A DNA stretch of 64,000 bases from an uncultured Lewinella sp. (GCA_913057725.1 CAJXOS010000013.1:1-64000), one strand, 5' to 3'; counted from the first letter of the stretch, positions 1 through 9,442 are shown. Notes: generated by a model not told the origin, from the letters alone. Program-made: numbers and translations.

Positions 1-1
1 T

Positions 2-88
2 TTAACTCCTGAACAAATGCTTCAAATTAAAGGCGGAGGTACGACAAGTTCAATAACCCAGTCTACAAGCCAGACCCGTACACAGTAG
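2..88 (+). CDS. C-terminal end of a small GG-leader (RiPP-like) peptide, 5' truncated
   Basis: A frame open from the window edge gives 28 residues and a TAG stop at 86-88. It begins LTPEQMLQIKGG, which resembles the end of leader peptides in Bacteroidota natural-product precursors (a Glu-Gln-Met/Leu stretch followed by Lys-Gly-Gly). After the double glycine come 16 residues very rich in Ser, Thr and Gln with no Cys. A strong terminator follows within 80 bases, so this is the end of a transcript. Function as a modified or secreted peptide precursor is inference: the start, the full leader and any maturation genes lie outside the window. It could also be the tail of an unrelated protein. Confidence 0.5.
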   Translation, partial: LTPEQMLQIKGGGTTSSITQSTSQTRTQ

Positions 89-125
89 AGAACTTCCTCG
101 ATTATCAGTACTTTTTTTACTGTTT

Positions 126-164
126 ATGTCGGACAACCTCCAAGTTGTCCGATATTTTGGTTTT
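126..164 (+). terminator. Rho-independent terminator after the GG-leader peptide
   Basis: TCGGACAAC at 129-137 pairs perfectly with GTTGTCCGA at 144-152 around a six-base loop, and the stem extends three more pairs outward with one G-T. It is followed by TATTTTGGTTTT. It would end transcription entering from the left edge, before the convergent CHAT gene. Confidence 0.8.
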
Positions 165-266
165 AGGTAGTCGATGGAGTGGTGAGGTGGTATAACGTAG
201 TTTAAAGTCGCGGGAAAACAAGTTGTTTGAAGATCTTGTCTTAAAATGGATATGGCTGATTCAGAA

Positions 267-3101
267 TTAACTGTTTTTTTTCTCCCGTAAGAAGAATGTA
301 AGGCCTATTATTCCCAGTAGGAATAGAGAAAGTATTTTGTGATTTCTATTCCAAAAAATTTGTGAGTTTATTGGTTGCATATCTCCGATAGCCACTAAAC
401 CTGCCCAGTAGTAGGGAGCTAGCTGGATATCAGAGCATTCTTCAATAAAGTCGAGTTTTGCTAAACGTAGGGCCTGATCTTTTGACTTTCCTTCGGCCAG
501 ATATGAATAGAATTTATCTAACAGTTGATGTGTTGTATGTTCATTAATCTTCCATAGTGTTGAGACTACACTCGGTACACCTGAGTATGCAAATCCGCGT
601 GCAAGGCTCATGATACCTTCGCCTTGTCGAACATCACCAATTCCGGCATCGCAGGCACTCAAGACAACTAAGTGGGCGGATAATCGCATGCTTTGCAGGT
701 CCCTCAAATAAAGTGGTTCATCCACAAAATCAATTGCTGGTTCATGCAAAATGGAATCGTAAGCACTGGCGTGAGACGCAAAATGGATTAGCCCGTATTG
801 CTGGCCAATATCTATGAATTTCCGTTTGGTGGCTGATTGCCTAACTAGGCTAGCTGTATTCCATTGTTGAGTTGCCGATAATGGCAGTTCGCTAAGCGGT
901 AAGTGTCGATTAGGATCACTCACAAATACTGGAGCGATATGTAGAAACTGTCCATTAAATGATGCATTTGCACTGTTTATGTTTTGGATAGCCCACGAAT
1001 AGGCATAAGAGATGGACAGTTGCCGAAATAGAAAGGGAAACGATCGTATACTTATTTCAGTGACGGGCGTTGACAATAGGAGGTCAAAGGGCAGGAATGC
1101 CAGTTGGCCATCTGGAATAACTAGGAGTTGATCTAAACTGGATAAAGGTATATCTGGAAGCAAGGCTTCAAATAACTCATACGCGGCCTCTGTATAGGCA
1201 GTGATACCGGCTTTGCCCGTCATTTTTAAATTGTTGAGTACAGTGTTTTGCAAGTTCAAAATTGCATCCGGATTATTCAGGCGCTGGAACCTTACTTGAT
1301 TGGGTTGTAATAGAATAAAATACCAGTCTTTATTGCCCGTAAAATAGGTTGCCACCCCTTGTTGCCTCTGTAGTTGTTTTTGAATGGCTGTCGCGGAAGG
1401 GAAAGATGGTTGGGTATAGACCTTGTATTCCGGATAGTGCTGCTCAATGTTTCTTTGCCATGACTCTCGCTCACGCGTTAGTTGTAGCAAGTGGCTATTC
1501 CAATTTGCTATTTTTTGCTGATCCGCCGATTCGCCACGTGCTTCTTCGCCATTGATTAATTTTCTGTAGTAGTTGAGTTCAATTTTGAGATCTTGTCCTT
1601 GCGCTATAATTGACGGAGGCAGTGCACTACGTCCTTCGGCTTCGTGAGCCATGAGTTCTTCTAGCAAAACAGCGGCTTTACTTTGTTCGAAAAAGTATAA
1701 AGCTTCGTTAACGTAATGTAACCGGCCTGTTTTTTGGTATAGTTGATGAGCTAAACTAATGGCCAATTCATAGTAATCATGAGCGTTCGCACTTAGGAAT
1801 AACTTTGACTCCTCTGACTGATAATTACGGCGAAGTTGATCACCTAATTCAGAGAGGTAGTGGTAACTTTCCAACGCTTTATCCCAATAGATATCTTCCT
1901 TTTCGGTAGTAGCTAGGCGTTGTTGAATCATGGCTCTTGTTTCCATTAATTCAATACAGGCTAAGGGAGAGGAAATGTTCCAATTTTCAATTGGACGTTT
2001 GGTGAGTTGGTCCCAATCGGTGGCATTTGACAAGCGAATTATTCCGTCAGTAGTTGCTTGTAGTGCTAATTTAAATTGGCCGGTGTGCATCAGGCATGTG
2101 GCGCGAAAATCCTGTCGTCTAGCAAAGTCTACGACCTTTTCGGCGGACATGAATTCTAGGCTCTGTTCGATCGCCTCTAGTGCAGCGCGCCATTCCCCCT
2201 TTTCTGCTAGCCATTGACTATGAACACTATGTACTTCTGCGTTCTGATCAGGAGTTAGTCGCGAGAGGGAAAATGCTTTTTGAATGTATTTCTCCGCAGC
2301 GTCTTCGCCTTTAAGTTGTAGTGAGACTTCTGCTAATCTTGTGTAGCAGTATAAATAATAACGTGTTGCGAATGTAGAGCTATTGGACTCCATAAGAGAA
2401 AGCATCTGAAGAAGATATACTCTTGCTCTTTTGGGCTTTTTTAGGTAACGAGCGACATCTGCTAAGTCTTGATAGAGTTCTACGATTCGAAAAGCTATAT
2501 TTGATTTATTATAGAGGTTATTTTTAGCTATTGCTATTTGATAAATGTTAAGCGCATCTTTAAGGTATAATTCAGCCTGATCGAAATCTCCTTTAGTCAA
2601 TGCTATATTACCAATGTTCTTTAGAATACTTCCTCTAAATGCCTGATTAGACTTTCCCTCTGTGTACATTAGAAGCGCAGTTTGATACAAAGAAAGAGCC
2701 CGCTCGTAATCTTGATATACTGCGCGATATACCATGGCTAGATTATTCAAAGTGGCCATTCGTAAATAACTTTCACACGGCAAATAAGAAGCTGCTAAGT
2801 CAAACGCCTCTTTATTGTTTATTTCAAGACTATCGAACTTCTCCAAGATATTATAGCAGTAACTTAAGCCTGCCTTCAGATAAACAACCTTTTCCCAGTC
2901 ACCATTTTCTATAAAGAATGGTAATGCTTTATGCGAATAATTGATGCATTTTTGGGCATCCATGTAAGAAGTATCCGCAATATTAAAGTATTCAACCGCA
3001 TTTAAGGAATCCTGTCGGAAGTTCTCTTGGCAAGTCCCGTTGAGGGCAAAGACCAAATACAATAATACTGCGAACGCTTTTTTAAACTTCAAGGGAACCA
3101 A
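267..3101 (-). CDS. TPR-CHAT domain protein, predicted exported and membrane-anchored
   Basis: Residues about 40-430 are helical TPR-like repeats. The C-terminal third is a CHAT domain (caspase-like peptidase family): His777 lies in a HFASH motif and Cys817 in a LSACDAG motif, followed by the typical GEG, LARGF and STLW stretches, so the His/Cys dyad is intact. The N-terminus looks like a signal peptide, and a hydrophobic segment near residues 923-937 is followed by a short basic tail. This suggests a periplasmic enzyme anchored at its C-terminus. Both possible starts are TTG (3101, or 3092, which gives a cleaner MKFKKAF signal start). It begins 3 bases after the upstream lipoprotein gene, so the two are co-transcribed. 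CHAT proteins are protease-like; the substrate is unknown. Confidence 0.85.
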   Translation of the reverse strand: MVPLKFKKAFAVLLYLVFALNGTCQENFRQDSLNAVEYFNIADTSYMDAQKCINYSHKALPFFIENGDWEKVVYLKAGLSYCYNILEKFDSLEINNKEAFDLAASYLPCESYLRMATLNNLAMVYRAVYQDYERALSLYQTALLMYTEGKSNQAFRGSILKNIGNIALTKGDFDQAELYLKDALNIYQIAIAKNNLYNKSNIAFRIVELYQDLADVARYLKKPKRARVYLLQMLSLMESNSSTFATRYYLYCYTRLAEVSLQLKGEDAAEKYIQKAFSLSRLTPDQNAEVHSVHSQWLAEKGEWRAALEAIEQSLEFMSAEKVVDFARRQDFRATCLMHTGQFKLALQATTDGIIRLSNATDWDQLTKRPIENWNISSPLACIELMETRAMIQQRLATTEKEDIYWDKALESYHYLSELGDQLRRNYQSEESKLFLSANAHDYYELAISLAHQLYQKTGRLHYVNEALYFFEQSKAAVLLEELMAHEAEGRSALPPSIIAQGQDLKIELNYYRKLINGEEARGESADQQKIANWNSHLLQLTRERESWQRNIEQHYPEYKVYTQPSFPSATAIQKQLQRQQGVATYFTGNKDWYFILLQPNQVRFQRLNNPDAILNLQNTVLNNLKMTGKAGITAYTEAAYELFEALLPDIPLSSLDQLLVIPDGQLAFLPFDLLLSTPVTEISIRSFPFLFRQLSISYAYSWAIQNINSANASFNGQFLHIAPVFVSDPNRHLPLSELPLSATQQWNTASLVRQSATKRKFIDIGQQYGLIHFASHASAYDSILHEPAIDFVDEPLYLRDLQSMRLSAHLVVLSACDAGIGDVRQGEGIMSLARGFAYSGVPSVVSTLWKINEHTTHQLLDKFYSYLAEGKSKDQALRLAKLDFIEECSDIQLAPYYWAGLVAIGDMQPINSQIFWNRNHKILSLFLLGIIGLTFFLREKKNS

Positions 3102-3104
3102 TGA

Positions 3105-4283
3105 TTATGGGCAAAAATTTACAGGAATTATTACATTATGTTTAGACTCATGAACATTATCTCCTAAATCATCAATACATTGAAAATAGGCTAAAGAGAG
3201 CGAGTTTTGACCACAGGAATCTATGATGAGAGTGTCATTATGAACCCCATTTACTGTGCTATGTGCATGACTAGAGGAGCTACCTAAATTGAAAACAAAA
3301 TGATGAGGATATGGAGATCCATTATTAAACTTAGATATTGGTACAGTCCCCTCAATTTCTACTACAGCCCTACAAATACTTGAATTTTCACAGTAACCTG
3401 CGCATCCTTGCTTGTAAGCATTGGGAATAATATTAATTGGCATTCCCTGTGTTTTTGTAGTTTCATTTAGTGTTACATCGTAAACAATATTTGATACTAA
3501 AGCATCATTTGGTCCGGTAAAGAGATAAAGATTAATCTTATCAGTATCTAGTACTTCCCTTTTGTCACAAGGAACTTCCATAAAAAAACGAAAATAAAAC
3601 GAGAAAGAATCTGCATTAATATGATCGATGCAATTTCGGACCTTGGATCCGTTTTTTGATCTCAACTGGAAGTTGTTCGAGAGAAAATCTTTATCTTCTA
3701 GGGTAACGATATGTATGATTGGCCCATTTCCACCTGTACAATTTATAGTCATAGCATTGGTGCATCCTGGGTATTGATAAATAGTATCACAAATTATGTC
3801 CGGTTCAACAGGTTGTGGAGGTATAGCTAAAGAAGGAGCTGCTAATTCTAATTCCCGAGCTGCCTCGTTGCTTCTAGACTTAGTAACAATAAATGAGTGA
3901 CTGGCAATAAGTGTCAGGCATTTTGATAATTCCTTCTGCGCTGACACTCTCCAGACATAATGATGTCCACCTTTAATTTGACTAATATCCTTACTCTTTA
4001 GGGAAAAGCTGCTTTTATTAGTAATAGCTTCATCCATTACTAAATTATAAGTATAACTTCTCTCTATATCTGTTACTAAGGCGGTATCTAAACGGTATAG
4101 CCTAAAACGCTGGTAATCATAATTATTCTTTGAATTCCAAGTAAATACTAGGTCATTTATTGAGTCAAATGGAATAATTACATCGTCTTTTGGAAAAGTG
4201 TCTACTTGATTCTCTTTCGCCCAGTCACAAGCCCCCCAAATCAAAATGCCAACTAGTAAACACAACTGAAATATCCTGATCAT
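3105..4283 (-). CDS. Hypothetical lipoprotein, first gene of the CHAT unit
   Basis: I do not recognise a named family. The ATG at 4283 gives a short basic N-terminus, a hydrophobic stretch and Cys (IWGAC), consistent with a lipoprotein signal although the lipobox is not standard; a TTG start 12 codons further upstream is less likely. The first ~130 residues look like an Ig/FN3-type beta-sandwich. The rest is Cys-containing and beta-rich, with many Asn/Ser/Thr. The coding sequence is visibly more AT-rich than the surrounding genes. It ends 3 bases before the TPR-CHAT gene and is transcribed divergently from the sigma factor gene. A surface or periplasmic sensor or binding role is inference from that context. 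Confidence 0.7.
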   Translation of the reverse strand: MIRIFQLCLLVGILIWGACDWAKENQVDTFPKDDVIIPFDSINDLVFTWNSKNNYDYQRFRLYRLDTALVTDIERSYTYNLVMDEAITNKSSFSLKSKDISQIKGGHHYVWRVSAQKELSKCLTLIASHSFIVTKSRSNEAARELELAAPSLAIPPQPVEPDIICDTIYQYPGCTNAMTINCTGGNGPIIHIVTLEDKDFLSNNFQLRSKNGSKVRNCIDHINADSFSFYFRFFMEVPCDKREVLDTDKINLYLFTGPNDALVSNIVYDVTLNETTKTQGMPINIIPNAYKQGCAGYCENSSICRAVVEIEGTVPISKFNNGSPYPHHFVFNLGSSSSHAHSTVNGVHNDTLIIDSCGQNSLSLAYFQCIDDLGDNVHESKHNVIIPVNFCP

Positions 4284-4542
4284 TTTTAATAGCGTTATGG
4301 TGTAAATAATAGTATGCAAGACAAGACATTACGCCTCTGTCCTTGTATCAGTCAATTTATCTATCCTGATTGTTACCTCTTTAATCCCACTTTTTTCAAA
4401 AAAAATTAGGATGGTCTGATCGGGCTAAATTCTAAATTTAGATGTCCTTGAAAATAACAAGACTTTCGATAAATGTATTCATTTTTATCTACATTCGTCA
4501 GAGATGAAACGTCCCTGGTTTAAATCATAAATAAAACGATAG

Positions 4543-5115
4543 GTGTCAGCACAATCGAGCCAACCGCATCCGGATCAGCAGTATATCGAGGGACTCATTC
4601 GAGGAGATAAACGAACGTTTAAGCTGATTTACGAACGATATTTCCCCTTAATCGAGCGCTATGTTCGACAGAATAGCGGTCAACGGGCTGATGCGGAAGA
4701 TGTATTCTATAAATCTTTAGAAATCATATATCTACAAGCCAGAGACGGTTTAGTGATAACTCAATCATTCAAGGCGTATCTTAAGTTGATTTGCCAACGA
4801 CGCTGGCTCAACGAGTTAAGACGGTCGCAGCGGGTAGTTTTAAACCTTAAGGATCAACCTGAACCTTACCTGGATGCTGAGGTGATAGCACAGATCGAAA
4901 AACATGAGCGCAAATTGCTATATCGTAAGCACTTTCAAAAACTACCAATACGGTGCCGTGAAATTTTGGAACTCACCTTTGAGGGAAAAAATTATAAAGA
5001 AGTTGCGGAGCAATTAAAGCTCAACTATAGTTTTGTACGACGAAGAGGCGGGGAGTGCGCCAATACATTGATGAAGAATATTCACCAAGATCCTTTGTTT
5101 AACGAACTGAAATAA
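4543..5115 (+). CDS. ECF-type RNA polymerase sigma-70 factor
   Basis: The 190-residue protein has the two-domain layout of an extracytoplasmic-function sigma factor. Region 2 spans about residues 18-70 and includes a DAEDVFYKSL motif. Region 4, a helix-turn-helix, spans about 130-180 (LPIRCREILELTF, then YKEVAEQLKLNYSFVRRR). The start is GTG at 4543. The next gene begins 5 bases downstream and encodes a single-pass membrane protein with an anti-sigma-like layout. The CHAT/lipoprotein unit is transcribed away from the shared 260-base upstream region. It probably directs transcription of a small regulon, possibly including its own neighbours. Confidence 0.88.
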   Translation: MSAQSSQPHPDQQYIEGLIRGDKRTFKLIYERYFPLIERYVRQNSGQRADAEDVFYKSLEIIYLQARDGLVITQSFKAYLKLICQRRWLNELRRSQRVVLNLKDQPEPYLDAEVIAQIEKHERKLLYRKHFQKLPIRCREILELTFEGKNYKEVAEQLKLNYSFVRRRGGECANTLMKNIHQDPLFNELK

Positions 5116-5120
5116 AGCAT

Positions 5121-5855
5121 ATGCAACCAGAAATAACATTTGCCAAGTGGGAGGAGTTTCTGAGCGGTAGTTTGGAAGCAGAGGAACAGCAAGCCTTGGA
5201 GAATGCATTGCAAGAGGATTCGGACTTGCAAGCTCAATTCGCCCTCTACCAAGAAGTACGTAATGCTCAAAAAGACCCCGACTTAGATCAGTTCGTAGCA
5301 ACCCTTAACGAAGTTAGGGCAGAAACAGTCAATCCTATTAGGATACCTATGATGCGCAAAATAGCAGTTGCTGCTTCTATAGCTGCCGGAATTTTGATAT
5401 TGCTTTGGTTTACTATGAGACCGGACAAGACGGTTTTAACGACACAAGAATTATACGCAGAATACGCTGTTCACGAGATCAATATTCAACAAATGAGTGT
5501 CGGGCCAGAGCTTGGAGCCATCCAAAACCTGCTGCGGGCCAAAAAGTATGCGGAAGCGTTACCACTTATCAATTCCTATCTTGATACTTACCCGGATGCC
5601 GCTGATGTCATGCTACTACGAGGGATAAGTCTTTTGGAAACAGGTCAAGTTAAGGAAGCAATTACGTGCTTTCAACGTCTAGAAGAAAACCATCCCATTT
5701 ATACCAATGAAGCAAAGTGGTACCAAGCTCTAAGCTTGCTGAAAAATGAACAAGTTTCGGCCGCAGTCACAGCCCTAACTACGATCCCTTCTGAGTCAAG
5801 TCGATATCAAAATGCGCAGGCTCTACTGAAAAAAATCGGCAAAAAAGACAATTGA
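5121..5855 (+). CDS. Single-pass membrane TPR protein, candidate anti-sigma partner
   Basis: Residues 1-75 are acidic and helical and resemble the cytoplasmic part of anti-sigma proteins, but lack the Cys/His zinc residues of ZAS domains. One transmembrane helix covers about residues 81-98. Residues about 125-240 form TPR-like helical repeats that would be periplasmic. The gene starts 5 bases after the sigma factor stop, so the two are surely co-transcribed. Known sigma/anti-sigma pairs have this order and topology. That this protein restrains the sigma factor is inference. The TPR part could be a docking surface for the similarly TPR-rich CHAT protein encoded next door. Confidence 0.75.
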   Translation: MQPEITFAKWEEFLSGSLEAEEQQALENALQEDSDLQAQFALYQEVRNAQKDPDLDQFVATLNEVRAETVNPIRIPMMRKIAVAASIAAGILILLWFTMRPDKTVLTTQELYAEYAVHEINIQQMSVGPELGAIQNLLRAKKYAEALPLINSYLDTYPDAADVMLLRGISLLETGQVKEAITCFQRLEENHPIYTNEAKWYQALSLLKNEQVSAAVTALTTIPSESSRYQNAQALLKKIGKKDN

Positions 5856-6238
5856 CCCAAGTGATTCATTATTAGTGTTTTGTGTGTCTTTTTACTCGCT
5901 ATGCTTATCTGTTTTTGTTTCAACAGGTAACAATTCCTTCCACTTGTTTGACTATTCAATAGTGCCGACTGTTTAGAGGAATATCTTCTCTACTGTACAG
6001 TCTTGTGTAAGCTGAAGCCTGTGCTGCTTCGCTTGCGAACTAGCAATTGTAAGTTGCCATCTCGGCGCTACAATTTTTGAATTAACTATTTCGGCAAATG
6101 CTGAGCTCCTTCTAAAGTCCGCTTTAGGAGAGCCTGACTATTGCTTGCAATGTCCTAAATAATCGAATCCAATAGGTAAACACCAGCAACTCAAAAAGAG
6201 CCCTGGTAAGTTCATTTTTCAATCTTAAAGAAATTCAA
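5856..6238. other. 383-base gene-free stretch with a 9-bp hairpin
   Basis: No credible reading frame. CTTCTAAAG at 6109-6117 pairs with CTTTAGGAG at 6122-6130 (one G-T pair, TCCG loop), about 110 bases before the next start codon. No T-tract follows, so it is not a typical terminator. No TAnnTTTG box is obvious, and no terminator is visible after the membrane TPR gene. Confidence 0.4.
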
Positions 6239-9200
6239 ATGACACACTTAAAACTCATCGTACTTAAAACGCTATCCTGCTTTTTTGTACTTTCTATCGT
6301 TTGTTCACTAGCCGCACAAGGCACAGTGAAGATCATTGGAGATGCCAATGATGGTGGCTTCGGAGAACTAAAGGTTATCGGAGGTAATGTCTACGCCTGT
6401 GGTATTTCACTGGATGCCAGCGGAACATATCGGGCGGTTCTGGCACAGTACACCCTAGATGGCGATCGTGTATGGGAAACCATTCTCACAGATGTACCCA
6501 ATAGTTCTTTTTCTGATTTTGCTATTATGCCAAATGGTGATATTTATGTTGTAGGTAATACCCGCACTAACTTAAACGATCAACAAACGCTCAGTGGCCT
6601 TATTGCTCGTTTTAGTGCTGGTGGTGCACTTTTATCGGCGCGTACTTACCCCTTTCCGGGCCGTGACTATATCCGCCGAATTTTGCCAAAGCCCAATGGT
6701 ACGGGCCTCATTGCTATCGGGCAGGACAACCGGGGTGGTACAGGTATTAGTGATGTAGGACTGATCTATGATATTGACCCCAATACCTTGAATGTAACGC
6801 TCCTACAGCACGCGGCTAACAATGGAGATTCTCAATGGGCACGCGGTATTTTCTTTACAGCTGCGGGTGATCTATTATTCTACGGTGATGTCCCTTCTTT
6901 GAATGGTGATGCTGGTATTGCCGTTGCCGATGCTAATGGTATCATCAACAACACCAATTACCGCCTCCGTACACCAGGGTCCAACCTGCTCGCCCCTGAG
7001 CAGTTTGCTGAGCAAAGCGGTAATTTGTACTTCACCGGCGGTGTCAACAATCCAGGTATCGGCTTCTTAGCTAGCGTGGATGCTAGTTTTGCGTACCGCT
7101 GGGCCTATAGCCTGCCTCAATTTTCTCGTCTGGAGGATATCACCACCCCTGATGCAGCTGGTGTTTTCCATACGGTTGCTCATGGTTGGGCCGGAACTAC
7201 CCAGTCGGTTTTACTCAAACTTCAGGAAGTTGCCGGAGGGATTCAACTCTTGACCGCCGCTCGCTTATTGGATGGTGCTACGGATTATCGCTCGGTAGCA
7301 GATATTGATATAGATGGAAATTACCTTTACTACACGCAGATTGGTAATAATTTACCAGATGGATTCGGTGGAACGGATGCCGTATTCGCTAAGTTAGACT
7401 TGGACTATAATAGTTGTATTACAGAATTCATTCCATTAGAAGAAATTATTCTTGAGCGCACTGAGTTGATCATTGAACCCACCGAGCTAGAGCAAGTTCA
7501 AATTGAAGCTCCTTTTGAGCAATATGAAGCGCATGAAGTATTAGAATGGGATCAATTCAACCTGTGCTGCGGTTCTCTGGTATTTGCGGAACCTCCGTAC
7601 ACCTATGATTGTGCACCTGCACCGACCTACACCTTTACCTTCGATATCGCTAACTACACAACTGTTCCGGTAACTTCGGTGCTGATCAAGAATGATGTCG
7701 ACCCTACTCAGAATGTCTTCCTGAATTTGACTGCTAGTCCAATTCTTCCTGGTGGAGTATTGACTGGGCAGCAGTTTACCCTTGTTCTAAGCGGTCCACT
7801 AACTGGCCCACAACAAGTGTGCTTCGATGTGATCTTCCTTACGGACGGTGAAGAATGTTGCCACTTTGAGCAATGCATCGAAATCTTGCCTCCTGACCCC
7901 TGCGAATCTATCAGTGTAAACTACGAACAGATCTATGACGGAGTAGAAGAAGGCGAATGCTGCTACGACTTGCAGTTGGTCAATGATTTCTGTGAAGAGT
8001 ATTTCCTAAACGTTACTACCGAGATTCTCACGCCCGGTGTCACCTTCACGAACTTCAATAGCACGCTGCTCAACGCTACGATCAATGGCAGTGAAACGGA
8101 GATTGTCTGGGATAATCCAGGTGGATTCTTGCCATTAGGACCATTAGATGACATGAGCTTCTGTTTGGGTAACATTGGCAGTACCAGCCAAGTTCCTCAA
8201 GAAGTTGCTGTCCATTGGTTCGCGAATGATCCAGTAACCGGCCAGGCCACGATCGTTTGTAGTGATACTTTGGTGGTCGAGTGTCAGCCTTGTATGATCT
8301 TGGAAGATGAGGAACTTGTTTGTGATCCTAATACTGGCAATGCGGTATACAATTTCACCGTAACGAATATGTCCTCTTACCAAATTGAAGACATTGTTTT
8401 GGAGAGCCAAACGCCAGGTATTAATATCATTCCTCCATTTATTCCAGTGAACTTGGCTCCTGCGGCTCCGCCTACTCCTGGTGGTGCTTATACGGGCAGT
8501 GTCCAATTTGAGAACACTGGCGGATGGCCTCCGGGGACGGTTGTACAATTCCGGGTTGTCTTGCTAGCTGCAGATGGCTGGTGTTGTCACCTCGAAGTAG
8601 AGGCCGTGATACCTGACTGTACGGATCAAAATGTCAATTGTGACTGTACGGATGTAGAAGGCTTCGAAGAAATACTCAGTGGGCAGGCCGGCCTCAGCCA
8701 CACCGTGAATTGTAATAATGGTACCATAACCCTTGCGACGAATACGCTGACTGAATGTGAGCGGACTCGATGGGTGCTCAATTATCCTGGACAGGAGCTT
8801 CTTGTGGAGCAATTCGGCATCGGCAACCAGCCAGTCACATTTGAAATCTTGGCAAACGGTGAGTACCAACTCTTACTTGAAGTAGTTCGTTACGACGACA
8901 ATGGAGAACCTTGTCCGGAGTTGCCAGTGAGTAGCATCGAGTATCTATTCGTAGTTGATTGTGTAAATATTGTAGTGGATGAAGATCCAGACGAAGAGGT
9001 GGACATTGATTGGCCACCAGCGGTACAGCTACAACCACTACAAACTACAACATCAGGTAAGACAGGCTTCTGGGTTTATCCTTCGCCTGTTGTACAAACA
9101 CTCAATTTATCATTAGAAAGCGAAGGCCGATATCAGATTGAGGTATTTACCGTATCAGGAATGCCTATACAAACCTACGGCCTTGATTGGGAAAAAGGTC

Positions 9201-9304
9201 AAGTAGAAAAGATCGATGTGCGGGCTTGGCCTGCAGGCATCTACTACTTGAAGGCAACTTCTTCTGAAGGGCAGGTGTATCAGACTCGATTCGTGAAGCA
9301 ATAG
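6239..9304 (+). CDS. Large secreted protein with T9SS type A sorting tail
   Basis: The 1021-residue product starts with a signal peptide ending near SLAAQG. Residues about 28-400 read like a repeated beta-propeller (delta-60/SBBP-type repeats with aspartate- and glycine-rich turns, 'G.IYVVGNT'-like units). Residues about 440-800 are Cys-paired beta-sandwich repeats. The last ~78 residues (from about 944) are a classic Por secretion tail: VYPSP, a beta-strand core, then AGIYYLKA and a final basic strand. The protein should cross the outer membrane by T9SS and be anchored or released after tail cleavage. No enzymatic motif is visible; surface display or adhesion is the likely role. A clear terminator follows. 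Confidence 0.85.
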   Translation: MTHLKLIVLKTLSCFFVLSIVCSLAAQGTVKIIGDANDGGFGELKVIGGNVYACGISLDASGTYRAVLAQYTLDGDRVWETILTDVPNSSFSDFAIMPNGDIYVVGNTRTNLNDQQTLSGLIARFSAGGALLSARTYPFPGRDYIRRILPKPNGTGLIAIGQDNRGGTGISDVGLIYDIDPNTLNVTLLQHAANNGDSQWARGIFFTAAGDLLFYGDVPSLNGDAGIAVADANGIINNTNYRLRTPGSNLLAPEQFAEQSGNLYFTGGVNNPGIGFLASVDASFAYRWAYSLPQFSRLEDITTPDAAGVFHTVAHGWAGTTQSVLLKLQEVAGGIQLLTAARLLDGATDYRSVADIDIDGNYLYYTQIGNNLPDGFGGTDAVFAKLDLDYNSCITEFIPLEEIILERTELIIEPTELEQVQIEAPFEQYEAHEVLEWDQFNLCCGSLVFAEPPYTYDCAPAPTYTFTFDIANYTTVPVTSVLIKNDVDPTQNVFLNLTASPILPGGVLTGQQFTLVLSGPLTGPQQVCFDVIFLTDGEECCHFEQCIEILPPDPCESISVNYEQIYDGVEEGECCYDLQLVNDFCEEYFLNVTTEILTPGVTFTNFNSTLLNATINGSETEIVWDNPGGFLPLGPLDDMSFCLGNIGSTSQVPQEVAVHWFANDPVTGQATIVCSDTLVVECQPCMILEDEELVCDPNTGNAVYNFTVTNMSSYQIEDIVLESQTPGINIIPPFIPVNLAPAAPPTPGGAYTGSVQFENTGGWPPGTVVQFRVVLLAADGWCCHLEVEAVIPDCTDQNVNCDCTDVEGFEEILSGQAGLSHTVNCNNGTITLATNTLTECERTRWVLNYPGQELLVEQFGIGNQPVTFEILANGEYQLLLEVVRYDDNGEPCPELPVSSIEYLFVVDCVNIVVDEDPDEEVDIDWPPAVQLQPLQTTTSGKTGFWVYPSPVVQTLNLSLESEGRYQIEVFTVSGMPIQTYGLDWEKGQVEKIDVRAWPAGIYYLKATSSEGQVYQTRFVKQ

Positions 9305-9375
9305 TGCACCTGATTCGCGTCCCAGTTTTGCAATGACGTCTGGGTACGAGCCTGAACCCATCGTCCTTTTTATAG

Positions 9376-9413
9376 AGCATGCTCCCACAGCACAGGGAGC
9401 ATGCTTATTTTTA
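9376..9413 (+). terminator. Terminator after the 1021-residue T9SS cargo gene
   Basis: AGCATGCTCCC at 9376-9386 pairs perfectly with GGGAGCATGCT at 9395-9405, followed by TATTTTTATT. Confidence 0.85.
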
Positions 9414-9442
9414 TTGGTCCGTATCTGGCTTGTGGAAATTTA

